DNA of 64,000 nt from NCBI GenBank assembly GCA_027485695.1, contig JAIXQO010000005.1, positions 78,141 through 142,140 on the forward strand, in the 5' to 3' direction. The notes beneath the pieces were generated by a model that saw only the letters and a program-made list of their open reading frames with translations, did no database searches and was not told where the DNA came from. The translations under genes and the position numbers were made by a program. Shown piece by piece: positions 1 to 8,825 of this stretch. Origin of the DNA: Pseudomonadota bacterium. GTDB taxonomy: Bacteria; Bdellovibrionota; UBA1018. The number at the start of each line of letters is the position of its first letter. Position 1 is the stretch's first letter.

Positions 1-2
1 CG

Positions 3-560
3 GCGTATTTCCGAAACCTCGCGCACACCACTCGCGATTGGGAAGAAGGTTTCCCGGACTATACCGGCACTCCAATGACCAATAACGACGGTGCTCGCCT
101 CAAGGAGTACTACTCGTTCAAAACGATCGATACGTACATCAAGATGGGCGACGATGCGGATATGACTGCGAATTACCAATTCGCAGTGATCACCGACGAC
201 GCTGCGATCTTCGAGATCTCCGGCAAAGAAGGCTCGAGCTACAAGAAGCTCATCACGGGCGGATATGGTCCTCCGAAGTTCATCTGCGCCTCGGAAACCG
301 TTCCCCTGAAACGCGGTGAGCTCTATCCGGTTCGTTTCCACTATCAGCAAGGTCCGCGAAATCACACGGCCGCCGTGCTCTTGTGGAGAAAGAATCCGAA
401 CTCTTGCTCGAGCGATACGACGAACTGCGGAACCGCTGGTTACGAGCCGAAATATTTCAACGGCTCAGACCTCTCGGCCCAGGTGAAAAACCAAGGCTGG
501 CAGATTGTTCCTTCGGATAACTTCCGATTCAAAAAATCGTCCGGCGATTCTTGTTTCTAA
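3..560 (+). CDS. PA14-like domain protein, 5' truncated by window edge
   Basis: The reading frame is open from the first full codon of the window (position 3), so the gene starts outside it and only the C-terminal part, about 185 residues, is seen. The segment around FAVITDDAAIFEISG, followed by a LKRGELYPVRFHYQQGP stretch and then AAVLLWRKNP, has the layout of PA14 or fibro-slime domains: a beta strand with a DD ligand pair, a 'pressure to be small' strand, then a LLW strand. Such domains are usually secreted carbohydrate-binding or adhesin modules. Four cysteines near the end fit an extracellular protein. A rho-independent terminator follows directly, so this is the last gene of its transcript. 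The family call is moderate and the full domain architecture is unknown. Confidence 0.6.
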   Translation, partial: AYFRNLAHTTRDWEEGFPDYTGTPMTNNDGARLKEYYSFKTIDTYIKMGDDADMTANYQFAVITDDAAIFEISGKEGSSYKKLITGGYGPPKFICASETVPLKRGELYPVRFHYQQGPRNHTAAVLLWRKNPNSCSSDTTNCGTAGYEPKYFNGSDLSAQVKNQGWQIVPSDNFRFKKSSGDSCF

Positions 561-588
561 CCGAATCGTTGAAATAGACCTTCAAAAA

Positions 589-619
589 GGGCGAGAGACT
601 TCGGTCTCCCGCCCTTTTT
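589..619 (+). terminator. Rho-independent terminator
   Basis: An 11-base stem GGGCGAGAGAC / GTCTCCCGCCC with one A-C mismatch closes on a TTCG tetraloop and is followed by five T. It lies 28 bases after the stop of the PA14-like gene. An A run precedes it, so it could also work on the other strand. Confidence 0.9.
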
Positions 620-674
620 ACTTTTTCTTGCGTAGACGAACAATGGAGAGTGAGAATAGAAAACCGAGGTCGCT

Positions 675-1313
675 ATGAGTAAAAAACAGGTTGAAACGTT
701 CAAGAAGCAAGTCACCGCGCTCGCCCGCAAAGGCGACTACAAATCGGGCGTCGAGCTTGCCAAACAAGCCCTGAAACGGGATCCGAATGAAATTCACTAC
801 CTCTATCAGTACGCAAAACTCCTCGGCGATTGGGCTGATGACTTACCCGCCGTCAGACGCAAAAAATATAAACAAGAGTCGATTGCGATCCTAAAAAAAC
901 TCCAAAAACGCATGAATGAAGCAGACGAGACGCTTCAGTGGGGAATCGGCCTGAACTACTACTATCAACGCGCCGATTTTCGCGGCATGCACACCTGGGG
1001 CATCCAACTCGAAAAACAACAACATCCGAACGGAGTCTATGCGCAAGGCGTGGGAGCAGCGCTACAAGCGCAGAAACTTCATCCACGCGCTGGCGCGAAA
1101 TCCTGGGCTAAGAAATCGGTCGCCGCTTGGAAACGTTACGGACTGAAAAAAGAAAAATACTATTTCCCGCACTACTGCCTCGCTCTGGCCCTAGCGGTTC
1201 AGAGAGACTTCGATGCCGCAATGAGCGCGCTTAAAACGGCCGCTCGCGTGAGCAAACGTCCAGTCGACAATGAGGAATTCGCGGACGCACTCGAACTGAT
1301 CAGAACCCCTTAA
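675..1313 (+). CDS. TPR-repeat hypothetical protein
   Basis: This 212-residue, lysine-rich protein has no signal peptide and is probably cytoplasmic. The N-terminal third (GDYKSGVELAKQALKRDP followed by HYLYQYAKLLGDWA) has the helix-turn-helix spacing of tetratricopeptide repeats. A second repeat-like pair is near the C-terminus (HYCLALALAVQRDFDAAMSA). Such repeats bind other proteins; nothing here says which. A GAGG ribosome-binding site lies about 7 bases before the ATG. The gene is separated from its upstream neighbour by a terminator and is followed after 20 bases by the amidotransferase-like gene, so those two may share a transcript. I do not recognise a named family. Confidence 0.7.
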   Translation: MSKKQVETFKKQVTALARKGDYKSGVELAKQALKRDPNEIHYLYQYAKLLGDWADDLPAVRRKKYKQESIAILKKLQKRMNEADETLQWGIGLNYYYQRADFRGMHTWGIQLEKQQHPNGVYAQGVGAALQAQKLHPRAGAKSWAKKSVAAWKRYGLKKEKYYFPHYCLALALAVQRDFDAAMSALKTAARVSKRPVDNEEFADALELIRTP

Positions 1314-1333
1314 TTCGTGTTAAGATCAGCTCG

Positions 1334-2119
1334 ATGAAGCTCCGTTTTTCCCTGCTGATTGCAGCTACGTTGATCCGTCCAGTGAGCACACTGGCAGAGC
1401 TCACTTGTCCGTCCGAGGTAACCATCGGTTGTACTACGGGCCTCTGCGGAGATCGTGTTCGTGACGCCATTCGGGCGGTCGTACCTACCTCGACCAGAAT
1501 CATCTGGAAATCACTCCCTCGACTCGACCTCGAATCCGAGACGATTGACGGCGTGATATCTCCCGGCGGCAAGGATCTCGTCCTGGATGCTTACCTGGAC
1601 CGCATCCCAGAAGCAGAACAAAAAACCTACGTGAGCCTCGACCATCAAAAAGGGAAACACACGCCTGCTTCGATCAATCGAGATCAATTCGAGCTGAAAT
1701 TCTGGAAGTCCTATTTCACGAGCAAGCAATACCGGCACGTGGCTGCGCTGGGTATTTGTTATGGTCATCAGGTGATGGCGGTAACGAATGGGTTTTCACT
1801 CTATTCTGATCTCCGCAGCCAGCTGGGAATACCAGCTCGCTACAGTGTCGAAGATTCGATTTCGTTTCCGGTGCCGTTCTTCGATTCGACTCCCGAACCC
1901 TTCCTTGCTCGCGAAGAACACCACCAAGCCGTCCGGAAACTAGGAACGTCTCAAGAAAAAGGGCAAATTTTTGCGACCTCCAACCGTGGAAAAATCATCG
2001 AAGGAATCCGCTACGACGGCCGCCCCGCCTACTCGGTACAATTTCATCCGGAAATCAGCCGCCTCGAAGTCAGAGTGGCTACGCTCCTACCATTTGTCCA
2101 AGCCCTCTGCGATCGGTAG
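1334..2119 (+). CDS. Exported class I glutamine amidotransferase-like protein
   Basis: The 261-residue protein has an N-terminal hydrophobic stretch (LLIAATLIRPVSTLA) that looks like a signal peptide. The triad glutaminase core follows: the nucleophile elbow GICYGHQ, with its cysteine about 140 residues in, and SVQFHPE near residue 235, which supplies the catalytic His and Glu. This is the class I GATase / peptidase C26 fold that hydrolyses glutamine or gamma-glutamyl bonds. No synthetase domain is attached. Together with export, this suggests a gamma-glutamyl hydrolase-like activity on a peptide or small molecule rather than a biosynthetic amidotransferase; that part is inference. It lies close behind the TPR gene and 45 bases ahead of the GIY-YIG gene. 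Confidence 0.75.
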   Translation: MKLRFSLLIAATLIRPVSTLAELTCPSEVTIGCTTGLCGDRVRDAIRAVVPTSTRIIWKSLPRLDLESETIDGVISPGGKDLVLDAYLDRIPEAEQKTYVSLDHQKGKHTPASINRDQFELKFWKSYFTSKQYRHVAALGICYGHQVMAVTNGFSLYSDLRSQLGIPARYSVEDSISFPVPFFDSTPEPFLAREEHHQAVRKLGTSQEKGQIFATSNRGKIIEGIRYDGRPAYSVQFHPEISRLEVRVATLLPFVQALCDR

Positions 2120-2164
2120 ACTCCGCCTTGCTCCTACTACACGCCCACTGCTAGAATCCATTAT

Positions 2165-3064
2165 ATGGCGAGGCGACGTTACCGCAAAAAACACGCGAAA
2201 AGATCCATGGAGAATTACGTCAATCCATTGATCGAGCGATTCGGAGTGGAATTTTTCCGGACCCTCCCCAAGAAGCCGGGCATCTACTTGATGCGAAGCT
2301 CACGCCGCAAAACACTCTATATCGGCAAGGCCAAAGACCTGAAAAATCGCCTCTCCAGCTATTCTCGGGTCTCACCGGCCAACGCTCATGAACGCATCGT
2401 AGAACTCATTCACAACGTTCACTCGATCGAATGGGTCGAACATGCGACCGAGCGAGAGGCGATCCAACACGAAAACCAACTCATTCATGCCGTGCGCCCA
2501 CCGTTTAACATCGTCGCTGCGACTCAACTACGACATCTGTTCATCGGCGTCAGGAAAAACGAAAAACGCGGTTTGGATTTTCAGCTCAGTACATCGACCT
2601 GGATCGAAGAAGAAGGCTACGAAGTATACGGCTGTTTTCCGAATCGACGACTCGTCAAGGACGGCTACACGGCACTCCTTCGCCTCTTATTCTCCGCCGA
2701 CTGCCAGAAACAGCGATTCCTGATCCCCGGGAAAATCTCGACTAAGATTGCCCCCTGGAGCTACACGAGCCCATTTCGCGACGAATGGCGAATTCCGCTC
2801 GACCAGTTTCTGCGCGGCAAAAACTGGGATTTTTTAGGATTGGTTTGCGAGGCGCTCGTCGAAAACGAGTTCGTGCCCGCATTTATGCGTCCAAGTCTTC
2901 AGGACGATATCAACCTCGTCAAAAAATTCTATCTTGAATCACCGGAAACCACCGAGACACTCAAACAAAAACACGGGGTCGACGAACCGGTCTTGAGTCA
3001 TTCCGGGCTCGATCAATTGATCGCGCTGGACTGCGATACGCGCGTCTCCGCTCCAGTCAGGTGA
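2165..3064 (+). CDS. Cho/UvrC-type GIY-YIG endonuclease
   Basis: The GIY-YIG nuclease domain begins near residue 35: GIYLMR, then TLYIGKAKDLKNRL with the conserved Tyr, Gly and Arg, then ATEREAIQHENQLI with the metal-binding Glu, and RPPFN. This is the N-terminal nuclease of UvrC. The 299-residue protein lacks the UvrB-interacting and RNase H-like domains, as in Escherichia coli Cho, which has nearly the same length and makes an alternative 3' incision in nucleotide excision repair. The remaining C-terminal part (about 170 residues) shows no motif I recognise. The last 52 bases overlap the end of the convergent NRDE gene. An ATG at 2208 is an alternative start. Confidence 0.75.
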   Translation: MARRRYRKKHAKRSMENYVNPLIERFGVEFFRTLPKKPGIYLMRSSRRKTLYIGKAKDLKNRLSSYSRVSPANAHERIVELIHNVHSIEWVEHATEREAIQHENQLIHAVRPPFNIVAATQLRHLFIGVRKNEKRGLDFQLSTSTWIEEEGYEVYGCFPNRRLVKDGYTALLRLLFSADCQKQRFLIPGKISTKIAPWSYTSPFRDEWRIPLDQFLRGKNWDFLGLVCEALVENEFVPAFMRPSLQDDINLVKKFYLESPETTETLKQKHGVDEPVLSHSGLDQLIALDCDTRVSAPVR

Positions 3065-3768
3065 TTGCGCTCCCGAATCTCGACTGATCCATCCCGAAAA
3101 AAAATCGCCACCGTCGACAGCACCGTTTGGTAGTGACGATCGGGGATCTCGACGAAATTAGAAGCGAGCTTGCGCTCCCATTCGATCGGAAGCCCCGTCT
3201 CCGGCAATTGACTATCTGCAAGTCCCTCGCGCGACAACAAAAGCTGGAACGCTTGGGAAAACATATCTTCTTCGTGACTAAAAGTGGACTCTCGCCAGTT
3301 TTTTTCTGCCCGCTGCGACTTCTCCCAATTGACGTCTCCGAGTTGATTGGAGAATGCGAATGTTTCCTCGATATCGACCTTGCGCTCAATCGGTCCCACC
3401 GAAGAAACCATTTCCACTAAACCTGCTCGATTGCCGCGGATTGCAGTGAACGGCAAATAATCCACGACCGAACCCAGAGTATCTATCATACGTCCAGATC
3501 CACTCAGAATCATCTCGGGGATTTCCCCACGTGATTTTTGCTGGGTTTTTTCGGAGTTTTTGATTCGAATATTGAGTACCGCAGAGAAACCGTGCGTGAC
3601 CGAGAACGCAAGCCACGTTCCACCGGCCTGTAAGTCTCTACCGCAAATGACTCCACTGGGTTCTGTTTTCATCGGAGAAAACGGCCGATCCGCAAGTTCA
3701 TCACGATTGTGCAAAACGACCAGTTCCGTGTTTTGCGTCGGATTTTTTCGAATGACGATCAAGCACAT
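3013..3768 (-). CDS. NRDE (TANGO2-like) family protein
   Basis: The N-terminus MCLIVIRKN and the literal signature HNRDE near residue 21 define the NRDE/TANGO2 family, along with ICGRDLQAGGTWLA, which is also typical. The Cys at position 2 is the conserved N-terminal nucleophile candidate of these Ntn-hydrolase-like proteins. The 251-residue length is normal. Bacterial members have no firmly established reaction; the eukaryotic homolog is linked to membrane and haem or lipid handling. The gene runs opposite to the Cho-like gene, and the 3' ends overlap by 52 bases. Confidence 0.85.
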   Translation of the reverse strand: MCLIVIRKNPTQNTELVVLHNRDELADRPFSPMKTEPSGVICGRDLQAGGTWLAFSVTHGFSAVLNIRIKNSEKTQQKSRGEIPEMILSGSGRMIDTLGSVVDYLPFTAIRGNRAGLVEMVSSVGPIERKVDIEETFAFSNQLGDVNWEKSQRAEKNWRESTFSHEEDMFSQAFQLLLSREGLADSQLPETGLPIEWERKLASNFVEIPDRHYQTVLSTVAIFFRDGSVEIRERNHLTGAETRVSQSSAIN

Positions 3769-3830
3769 AGGCTCAGTCTAGCCGCGATTTCCCTGGTTGT
3801 AACTGCGTTCGTTCGATACCCTAGAGTGAG

Positions 3831-4253
3831 ATGAAACAGAGTTGTCGTGATTCATTTGACAGGATTTTTGAGTCGATTTTGAAAGAGCTTCCTAGAAGCG
3901 TTCGAGATCTGATGGAAGGTATTCCGATCTTGATCGAAGACGAACCTTCTGCTGACCAACTCGAACAACTCGGCGGATATTCTCCCTCAGAAGAACCGTC
4001 GGACCTCTGCGGACTTCACGCCGGTATCCCTCTTTCGGAACGAAGCGTATTCGATGGTGAGGTCGAGTTCGATACGATTTTTTTATTTCGTGGGCCGATC
4101 ATTCGCCTGTCTTTTGGAGAGATGCGTGAACTCGGAGAATCTGAGATTCATTCAGCGTCGCTACACAAACAAATTCGCATCACACTTCTTCATGAACTCG
4201 GCCATCATTTAGGTCTGGACGAAGAACGTCTCGCGGAACTTGGATACGAGTAA
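3831..4253 (+). CDS. Zincin_1 family metallopeptidase-like protein
   Basis: This 140-residue protein matches the minimal zincin family (PF06262) along its whole length. FESILKELPRSVRDLMEGI and PILIEDEPSADQ come first. LCGLHAGIPLSERSV and DTIFLFRGPIIRL form the middle strands. The zinc-binding helix HELGHHLGLDEERL ends the protein. The HExxH-type motif (HELGH) with a following histidine supplies the metal ligands. These proteins are small, cytoplasmic and widespread, and their substrates are unknown. The gene converges on dbpA with only 10 bases between stops. Confidence 0.85.
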   Translation: MKQSCRDSFDRIFESILKELPRSVRDLMEGIPILIEDEPSADQLEQLGGYSPSEEPSDLCGLHAGIPLSERSVFDGEVEFDTIFLFRGPIIRLSFGEMRELGESEIHSASLHKQIRITLLHELGHHLGLDEERLAELGYE

Positions 4254-4263
4254 CTCGAGCCAC

Positions 4264-5682
4264 TTAGCGGACCGGCTCCACGCGAAACTTGCGACCCTTG
4301 ATCCGACCATCGCGCAGACTCTGAAGCGCGACTTCAAAAACGTCGGTCGATACTGCGACATAGCTGAATAGGTCATGGATTTCGATTTTTCCGACTTGAG
4401 TGGCCTGAAGCCCCCCCGCCTCGCCGGTGAGTGCGCCCAGGATATCGCCCGGACGAACTTTGTCTTTTCGTCCACCGGAGATGTAGATCGTCTGCATGGC
4501 TGCAGCCACTACTGGTGCACGCCCTGGAACTTCATCCAACTCGACTTCAGCGATTTCGGGGGTCTGTTCGATCGTGAGGCTCGTTTGAGAGAGCTCTTCG
4601 ATTCGTGTGATCTTGATGCTCTCGCGATCGGAACAAAACGAGATGGCTACACCACCTTTGCCCGCACGACCGGTTCTACCCACCCGATGAACATAAATTT
4701 CGGGCTGTTTCGGCATTTCAAAATTCACCACCAGGTCCAGATCAGAAACGTCAATCCCGCGAGCCGCGACGTCGGTTGCGATCAGGACACGGATACTACG
4801 GTTCCTGAATTTCGCCATGATGCGATCACGGTCCCGCTGCTCAAGGTCTCCGTGGAGTTCGCCGACGCTGATTCCCGCTTGCGATAGATCCTGCGCGAGC
4901 GCGGCGACACTCGCCTTAAAATTACAGAATACGATCGCCGATTCCGGTTTTTCACGCTCCAACACCCAGAGCAACGTCTTGAATCGATCATCATCCTCGA
5001 CGCGGTAAACGATTTGCCGGATGGTCGATGCGATCTTGTTTTCCACTTCGACCGTCACTCGCTCCGGCGAACGTTGATACTGACTACTCATCGACTCAAT
5101 GGAATTCGGAAACGTAGCCGAGAACAAAACCGTCTGACGACGTTCTGGAATGTCGGCGACGATGGCCGCCAAATCGTCCTGAAACCCCATCTCGAGCATT
5201 CGGTCTGCTTCGTCTAAGACCAGCATGCTCACCTGGCGCAAATCGAGCGAGCGACGACTGAGGTGATCGAGCACCCTTCCCGGCGTACCAACGACGATGT
5301 GAACACCGCGCTCAAGCGCCGAGTACTGGGGGCCCATTGGAGTGCCGCCCGAGAGAATCAGAATTTGAAGCCCCGGGAATCGGCGACCGAGTTTGCGAAG
5401 CTCTCTTGCGACCTGCGTACAGAGCTCACGAGTCGGACAAAGGACCAAGGTCTGAATCCGGCGTTCTTGCAAGCGAATGCGGTTCAATACGGGGAGACCA
5501 AACGCCGCGGTTTTCCCGCTACCGGTTTGCGCCTGACCGATGAGATCTTTGCCCTGAAGGAGGAGCGGAATGCTCATCGCCTGGATCGGCGAAGGTTCGA
5601 CAAACCCCAGCTCCTCGGTCACTTGGACGAGTTCAGGCGATAGCCCCAGATCAGAGAAGCTCTTCTTTGCGGACGTGGTCAT
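4264..5682 (-). CDS. dbpA: ATP-dependent RNA helicase DbpA
   Basis: All DEAD-box motifs are present in order: FSDLGLSPELVQ and the Q motif (PIQAMSIP), Walker A AQTGSGKT, PTRELCTQ, GTPGRVLDHL, DEAD in LVLDEADRMLEMGF, SAT, ATDVAARGIDV and HRVGRTGRAG. The last 75 residues (from about QTIYISGGRKDKVRPGDILG) form the DbpA RNA-binding domain, which in E. coli targets hairpin 92 of 23S rRNA during 50S assembly. The length of 472 residues is normal. The presence of the C-terminal domain is what separates DbpA from other DEAD-box helicases. It is transcribed alone, converging on the zincin gene. Confidence 0.92.
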   Translation of the reverse strand: MTTSAKKSFSDLGLSPELVQVTEELGFVEPSPIQAMSIPLLLQGKDLIGQAQTGSGKTAAFGLPVLNRIRLQERRIQTLVLCPTRELCTQVARELRKLGRRFPGLQILILSGGTPMGPQYSALERGVHIVVGTPGRVLDHLSRRSLDLRQVSMLVLDEADRMLEMGFQDDLAAIVADIPERRQTVLFSATFPNSIESMSSQYQRSPERVTVEVENKIASTIRQIVYRVEDDDRFKTLLWVLEREKPESAIVFCNFKASVAALAQDLSQAGISVGELHGDLEQRDRDRIMAKFRNRSIRVLIATDVAARGIDVSDLDLVVNFEMPKQPEIYVHRVGRTGRAGKGGVAISFCSDRESIKITRIEELSQTSLTIEQTPEIAEVELDEVPGRAPVVAAAMQTIYISGGRKDKVRPGDILGALTGEAGGLQATQVGKIEIHDLFSYVAVSTDVFEVALQSLRDGRIKGRKFRVEPVR

Positions 5683-5791
5683 ATCCCTTCCTCATACGCG
5701 ATCATGGCGCATTCCGCCACCCCGGAGCGCCTCCGCCCAAGTGGACCAGAATCTTCAATGATAACAAAAACTTTTGCAGGAGCCGGCTCAC

Positions 5792-5823
5792 AAAAAAGGG
5801 CCGGAACCCGGAGGTCCCAGCCC
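5792..5823 (-). terminator. Rho-independent terminator after the TerC gene
   Basis: Read on the minus strand, the 11-base stem GGGCTGGGACC / GGTTCCGGCCC has two G-U pairs, closes on a TCCG tetraloop and is followed by six T. It lies 35 bases past the stop of the TerC-family gene. Confidence 0.9.
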
Positions 5824-5857
5824 GATGCTTGAGAACGATACTTCAGTCACCCAGGAA

Positions 5858-6613
5858 CTAGGATGTATTCGGTAATTTCGGTTGATGAAGGTCGACTGGT
5901 TTTTGAGCCTTACGAAACCGGATATTGACCATCTCGACGATCAGAGAAAACGCCATCGCGAAGTAAATATAACCTTTGCCGATATGCCCACCCATACCCT
6001 CGACCGTCAGCATGACGCCGATGAGGATGAGGAATGACAGGGCGAGAATCTTGAGTGTCGGGTGACGATGAACGATGTCGCTGATGGTTCCTGCAGCCAA
6101 GAGCATCACGCCGACGGCAGCCATCATCGCGATGACCATGACGCCGAGTTGGCTCGCCATTCCGACAGCCGTGATCACGGAGTCGAGCGAAAAAACGAGG
6201 TCGAGAATGATGATTTGGAAGATAATCGCGCCAAACTTTGCTGTGCGAGAGGAGGTATTCGAGCCGGTGGTTTGTTCGCCGGACTCGAGTTTCTCGTGAA
6301 TCTCAAACGTCGCCTTGGCGATCAGGAACAGACCTCCCAAGAGCAAGATGATGTCACGACCGGAGAAACTCTTATCGAACACTTCGAACAGAGGCTCGGT
6401 CAACCGCATGATCCATGCGATCGAGAACAAGAGACCCAGTCGCATGATGAGCGCGAGACCAATTCCCAACTGCCGCGCTTTGTTCTGCTGATTCGCTGGG
6501 AGTTTACCCACCAAAATCGCGATAAAGATGATGTTGTCGATCCCCAGGACGATTTCCATCGCCGTGAGCGTGAATAACGCGATCAAGGCGTCTGCCGTTA
6601 ACAATGATTCCAT
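5858..6613 (-). CDS. TerC family integral membrane protein
   Basis: The 251-residue protein is almost entirely hydrophobic helices. It carries the family signature MEIVLGIDNIIFIAILVGKL near the N-terminus, with acidic Glu/Asp inside a membrane span. The second half repeats it as LVFSLDSVITAVGMASQ, which is the inverted internal repeat of TerC/YoaE proteins. These are thought to move or chelate metal ions, and related proteins supply manganese to exported enzymes. About seven membrane segments can be counted. It lies alone, ended by a strong terminator. Confidence 0.9.
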   Translation of the reverse strand: MESLLTADALIALFTLTAMEIVLGIDNIIFIAILVGKLPANQQNKARQLGIGLALIMRLGLLFSIAWIMRLTEPLFEVFDKSFSGRDIILLLGGLFLIAKATFEIHEKLESGEQTTGSNTSSRTAKFGAIIFQIIILDLVFSLDSVITAVGMASQLGVMVIAMMAAVGVMLLAAGTISDIVHRHPTLKILALSFLILIGVMLTVEGMGGHIGKGYIYFAMAFSLIVEMVNIRFRKAQKPVDLHQPKLPNTS

Positions 6614-6661
6614 AGTACTAATTTATGACGAGAGCCTGTGGTTTGGAACGACAAACTACGA

Positions 6662-6694
6662 GTCCCGCCTGGAGGAGGGTTCTCCAAGCGGGAC
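6662..6694 (-). other. Strong hairpin between two leftward genes
   Basis: GTCCCGC and GCGGGAC, then TGGAG and CTCCA, pair into a 12-base-pair stem with one internal mismatch and a 7-base loop. It lies between the end of the beta-barrel gene (6728) and the start of the TerC gene. No T run follows on the minus strand, so it may be an imperfect terminator or a structured leader of the TerC transcript. Confidence 0.45.
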
Positions 6695-6727
6695 CCAGTC
6701 GAGGCTGTGCACCCCCGACTGTAACAA

Positions 6728-7705
6728 CTACAGGACGTTGATGTTGGCGCTGAGAGCCAAGTTCGTATTGTCAGCTCGCAGATCGCCCGGAATAAATTGG
6801 ATATTCGGGTAGAGGAAAATATCCCGAGAAACCGAAATGCCCAGACCCGTGGATTGGTAAACCTTGTTCTTCATAAAAGTGAACGCGGTTGGCTCATTGC
6901 GAAGGTGTTCATAGACCAACAGACCACTGATCGTACGAATATTGAACGTATCGTTGATCACGTACTCGAGGAACGGATAGATCCCGAAGTAGTAATCGCT
7001 CTGAATACCGCGAACATCACGACCATTTGCAGAGTCCTTGGTGAATTGAGAAAAACCACCCTGGGTCAGCGCTCCGATCGACAAACCGGTTGTTCCCACG
7101 TCGTAGGCATTGTTCAAAGAAACGTTCCAGTTGGCGAGGAATCCGTTGTCTCGCAGATTGCTCGCCGTATAGAGCGTCGGACCTGCCTGAAGCACGGTTT
7201 GCACGCCGCCCATCCAACGAAACAATTTCTGGTAGTTCAGGACCGGGTTATCAGCGTCGAATCGAGAGCCGTTGTACGACTCCGGCACGTCGCCCAGTGG
7301 GGTGATCCAGCGGAAACCCACGCCCAATCGGACAGCATCCGTCGAGTTGATCGAGTATTTCATACCGACGTTACCGCCGAGACGAGCGACGTCCGTTGTG
7401 CCGGTCGCACCCCGAATATTCGGGCGCTCCGAGGCAAAAGGTTTTTCGATCGAACCAGCGGCATATTCGAGGGAGGACGCGAGAGAGAACCGAGATTTCG
7501 AACCGGACTCCGCGCGCATTTTGCGGTTGGTGATCACTTGGTCGGCGTCCATACCCTCAGGTTTTTTCTCGGTGGGAATTTCAACAACACTGGTGGTGGC
7601 CGAACTGGTCGAGGCTCCGTTTTCTTCGGACCAAGCCGATCCAGTGACGATCAGAGCGGCGAGCCCGACAGAAATGATTGCGCCAAATTTCCGAAAAGCC
7701 TTCAT
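6728..7705 (-). CDS. Predicted outer-membrane beta-barrel protein
   Basis: The 325-residue protein starts with a clear signal peptide (KFGAIISVGLAALIVTGSAWSE). A charged linker rich in Glu and Thr follows, then about 230 residues of alternating polar and aromatic strands. These include LGGNVGMKYSINSTDAVRLG, DYYFGIYPFLEYVINDTFNI and a last strand ending LALSANINVL. This pattern is typical of outer-membrane beta-barrels, although the final residue is Leu rather than the usual Phe. I cannot assign a family or cargo. The opposite strand is open for over 300 codons, but this reflects codon bias and is not a second gene. Confidence 0.6.
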   Translation of the reverse strand: MKAFRKFGAIISVGLAALIVTGSAWSEENGASTSSATTSVVEIPTEKKPEGMDADQVITNRKMRAESGSKSRFSLASSLEYAAGSIEKPFASERPNIRGATGTTDVARLGGNVGMKYSINSTDAVRLGVGFRWITPLGDVPESYNGSRFDADNPVLNYQKLFRWMGGVQTVLQAGPTLYTASNLRDNGFLANWNVSLNNAYDVGTTGLSIGALTQGGFSQFTKDSANGRDVRGIQSDYYFGIYPFLEYVINDTFNIRTISGLLVYEHLRNEPTAFTFMKNKVYQSTGLGISVSRDIFLYPNIQFIPGDLRADNTNLALSANINVL

Positions 7706-7875
7706 CTTTAATCCCTTTCGAGTTGTTTAGGAACCAGGACCTAGTTCGAACCTATTTCAAATCACCCGTGATGATCAAGATGAGGTGATAGATTAATTTG
7801 CATTTAACTTCAGATGAAAAATCGACTTAATACCGAGAAAAAAGGCGTTTTATTGAGTCTTGGATTAAAACGAAT

Positions 7876-8733
7876 TCATTCGCTCTCTCGTGAAAATTTT
7901 CTAAAGCTCGCTGGCGAGCGCTTTTCCTTGGTCCGAAAAAATCTCGCGAAATAATTCGGATCATCGAAACCGACTCGCTCCGCGACTTCGGAGATCGAGA
8001 GTTCCGAGTACGCAAGTAACCGTTTTGCTTCGAGCAAGACGCGCTCTTGAATCACGGTACGGGCCGATTTCCCGAGTAGTCGCGAGATCCGCATCGTCAG
8101 AGCTTTGGGACTGAGTCGCATTTGTTTTGCGTAGAACGAGACGGAGTGCTCGATATCAAAATGCGACTCCACCAGGCGTACGAAAACATGATCGGAAGCA
8201 TCCTCGGGAATTGCGATTTTTCCTTCTAAACCCGTTCTTGCGATTCCGATGATCAAAATCGCAAGTTCACTTCTCAGCGCCTCATCAACGTAATTTTCGT
8301 TTCGTTCATTCTCTTGAACCATCCGCTCAAGCGTGTGCACGATCGAATTTCTCCGGTCACCGGAGACTTCTTGAAAATCGATGCGATCCGGAAATCGCTG
8401 AGCCCAGGCGTCCAGCGACGTGCCTTGAAACTCGATCACCACTCCGCGCGTGTCTGGACTTAAACTCCAGTGGTGCACTTGTCCGGGTTTCATCAGGAAA
8501 AACTGTCGGGGTCCCACAGGATACCGAACGAAATCAATCTCGTGCCAACCCGTTCCCTGCTCGATCCAAACCAGGTGATAAAACGAATGCCGATGGGGGA
8601 ATGGGACCAGCGGATCCAGCCGAGACTCCAGGCGATTCGCCCGAATCTGACCACTGACTCCGACGACGGTGCCGAACTCACGCATTCCGTGACGGGTATC
8701 CTGTCGTTTATTGGCTTTTTTTACGGGATTCAT
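7876..8733 (-). CDS. AraC family transcriptional regulator
   Basis: The 285-residue protein has an N-terminal cupin-like sensor domain (PFPHRHSFYHLVWIEQGTGW, FFLMKPGQVHHWSL) and a C-terminal AraC double helix-turn-helix. The latter includes YAKQMRLSPKALTMRIS and the signature ISEVAERVGFDDPNYFARFF near residues 245-265. Such proteins bind a small effector through the cupin and DNA through the two HTH units. It is divergent from the DUF983 gene (92 bases between starts), so it may control that gene or itself. The ligand cannot be deduced. Confidence 0.88.
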   Translation of the reverse strand: MNPVKKANKRQDTRHGMREFGTVVGVSGQIRANRLESRLDPLVPFPHRHSFYHLVWIEQGTGWHEIDFVRYPVGPRQFFLMKPGQVHHWSLSPDTRGVVIEFQGTSLDAWAQRFPDRIDFQEVSGDRRNSIVHTLERMVQENERNENYVDEALRSELAILIIGIARTGLEGKIAIPEDASDHVFVRLVESHFDIEHSVSFYAKQMRLSPKALTMRISRLLGKSARTVIQERVLLEAKRLLAYSELSISEVAERVGFDDPNYFARFFRTKEKRSPASFRKFSRESE

Positions 8734-8825
8734 AGAGCCATCTTAGTCCATTATGTGACCTTTGTGCTATTCTTTGAGAACTCCGTCTCTACCATTTTGA
8801 ACTCGAATCGGGGTATTCTAGAACC

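Noticed and set aside
6797..7711. Long open frame of 304 codons opposite the beta-barrel gene
   Set aside because: It is rich in Arg and His with no domain, while the minus strand has a signal peptide and barrel pattern. It results from codon bias.
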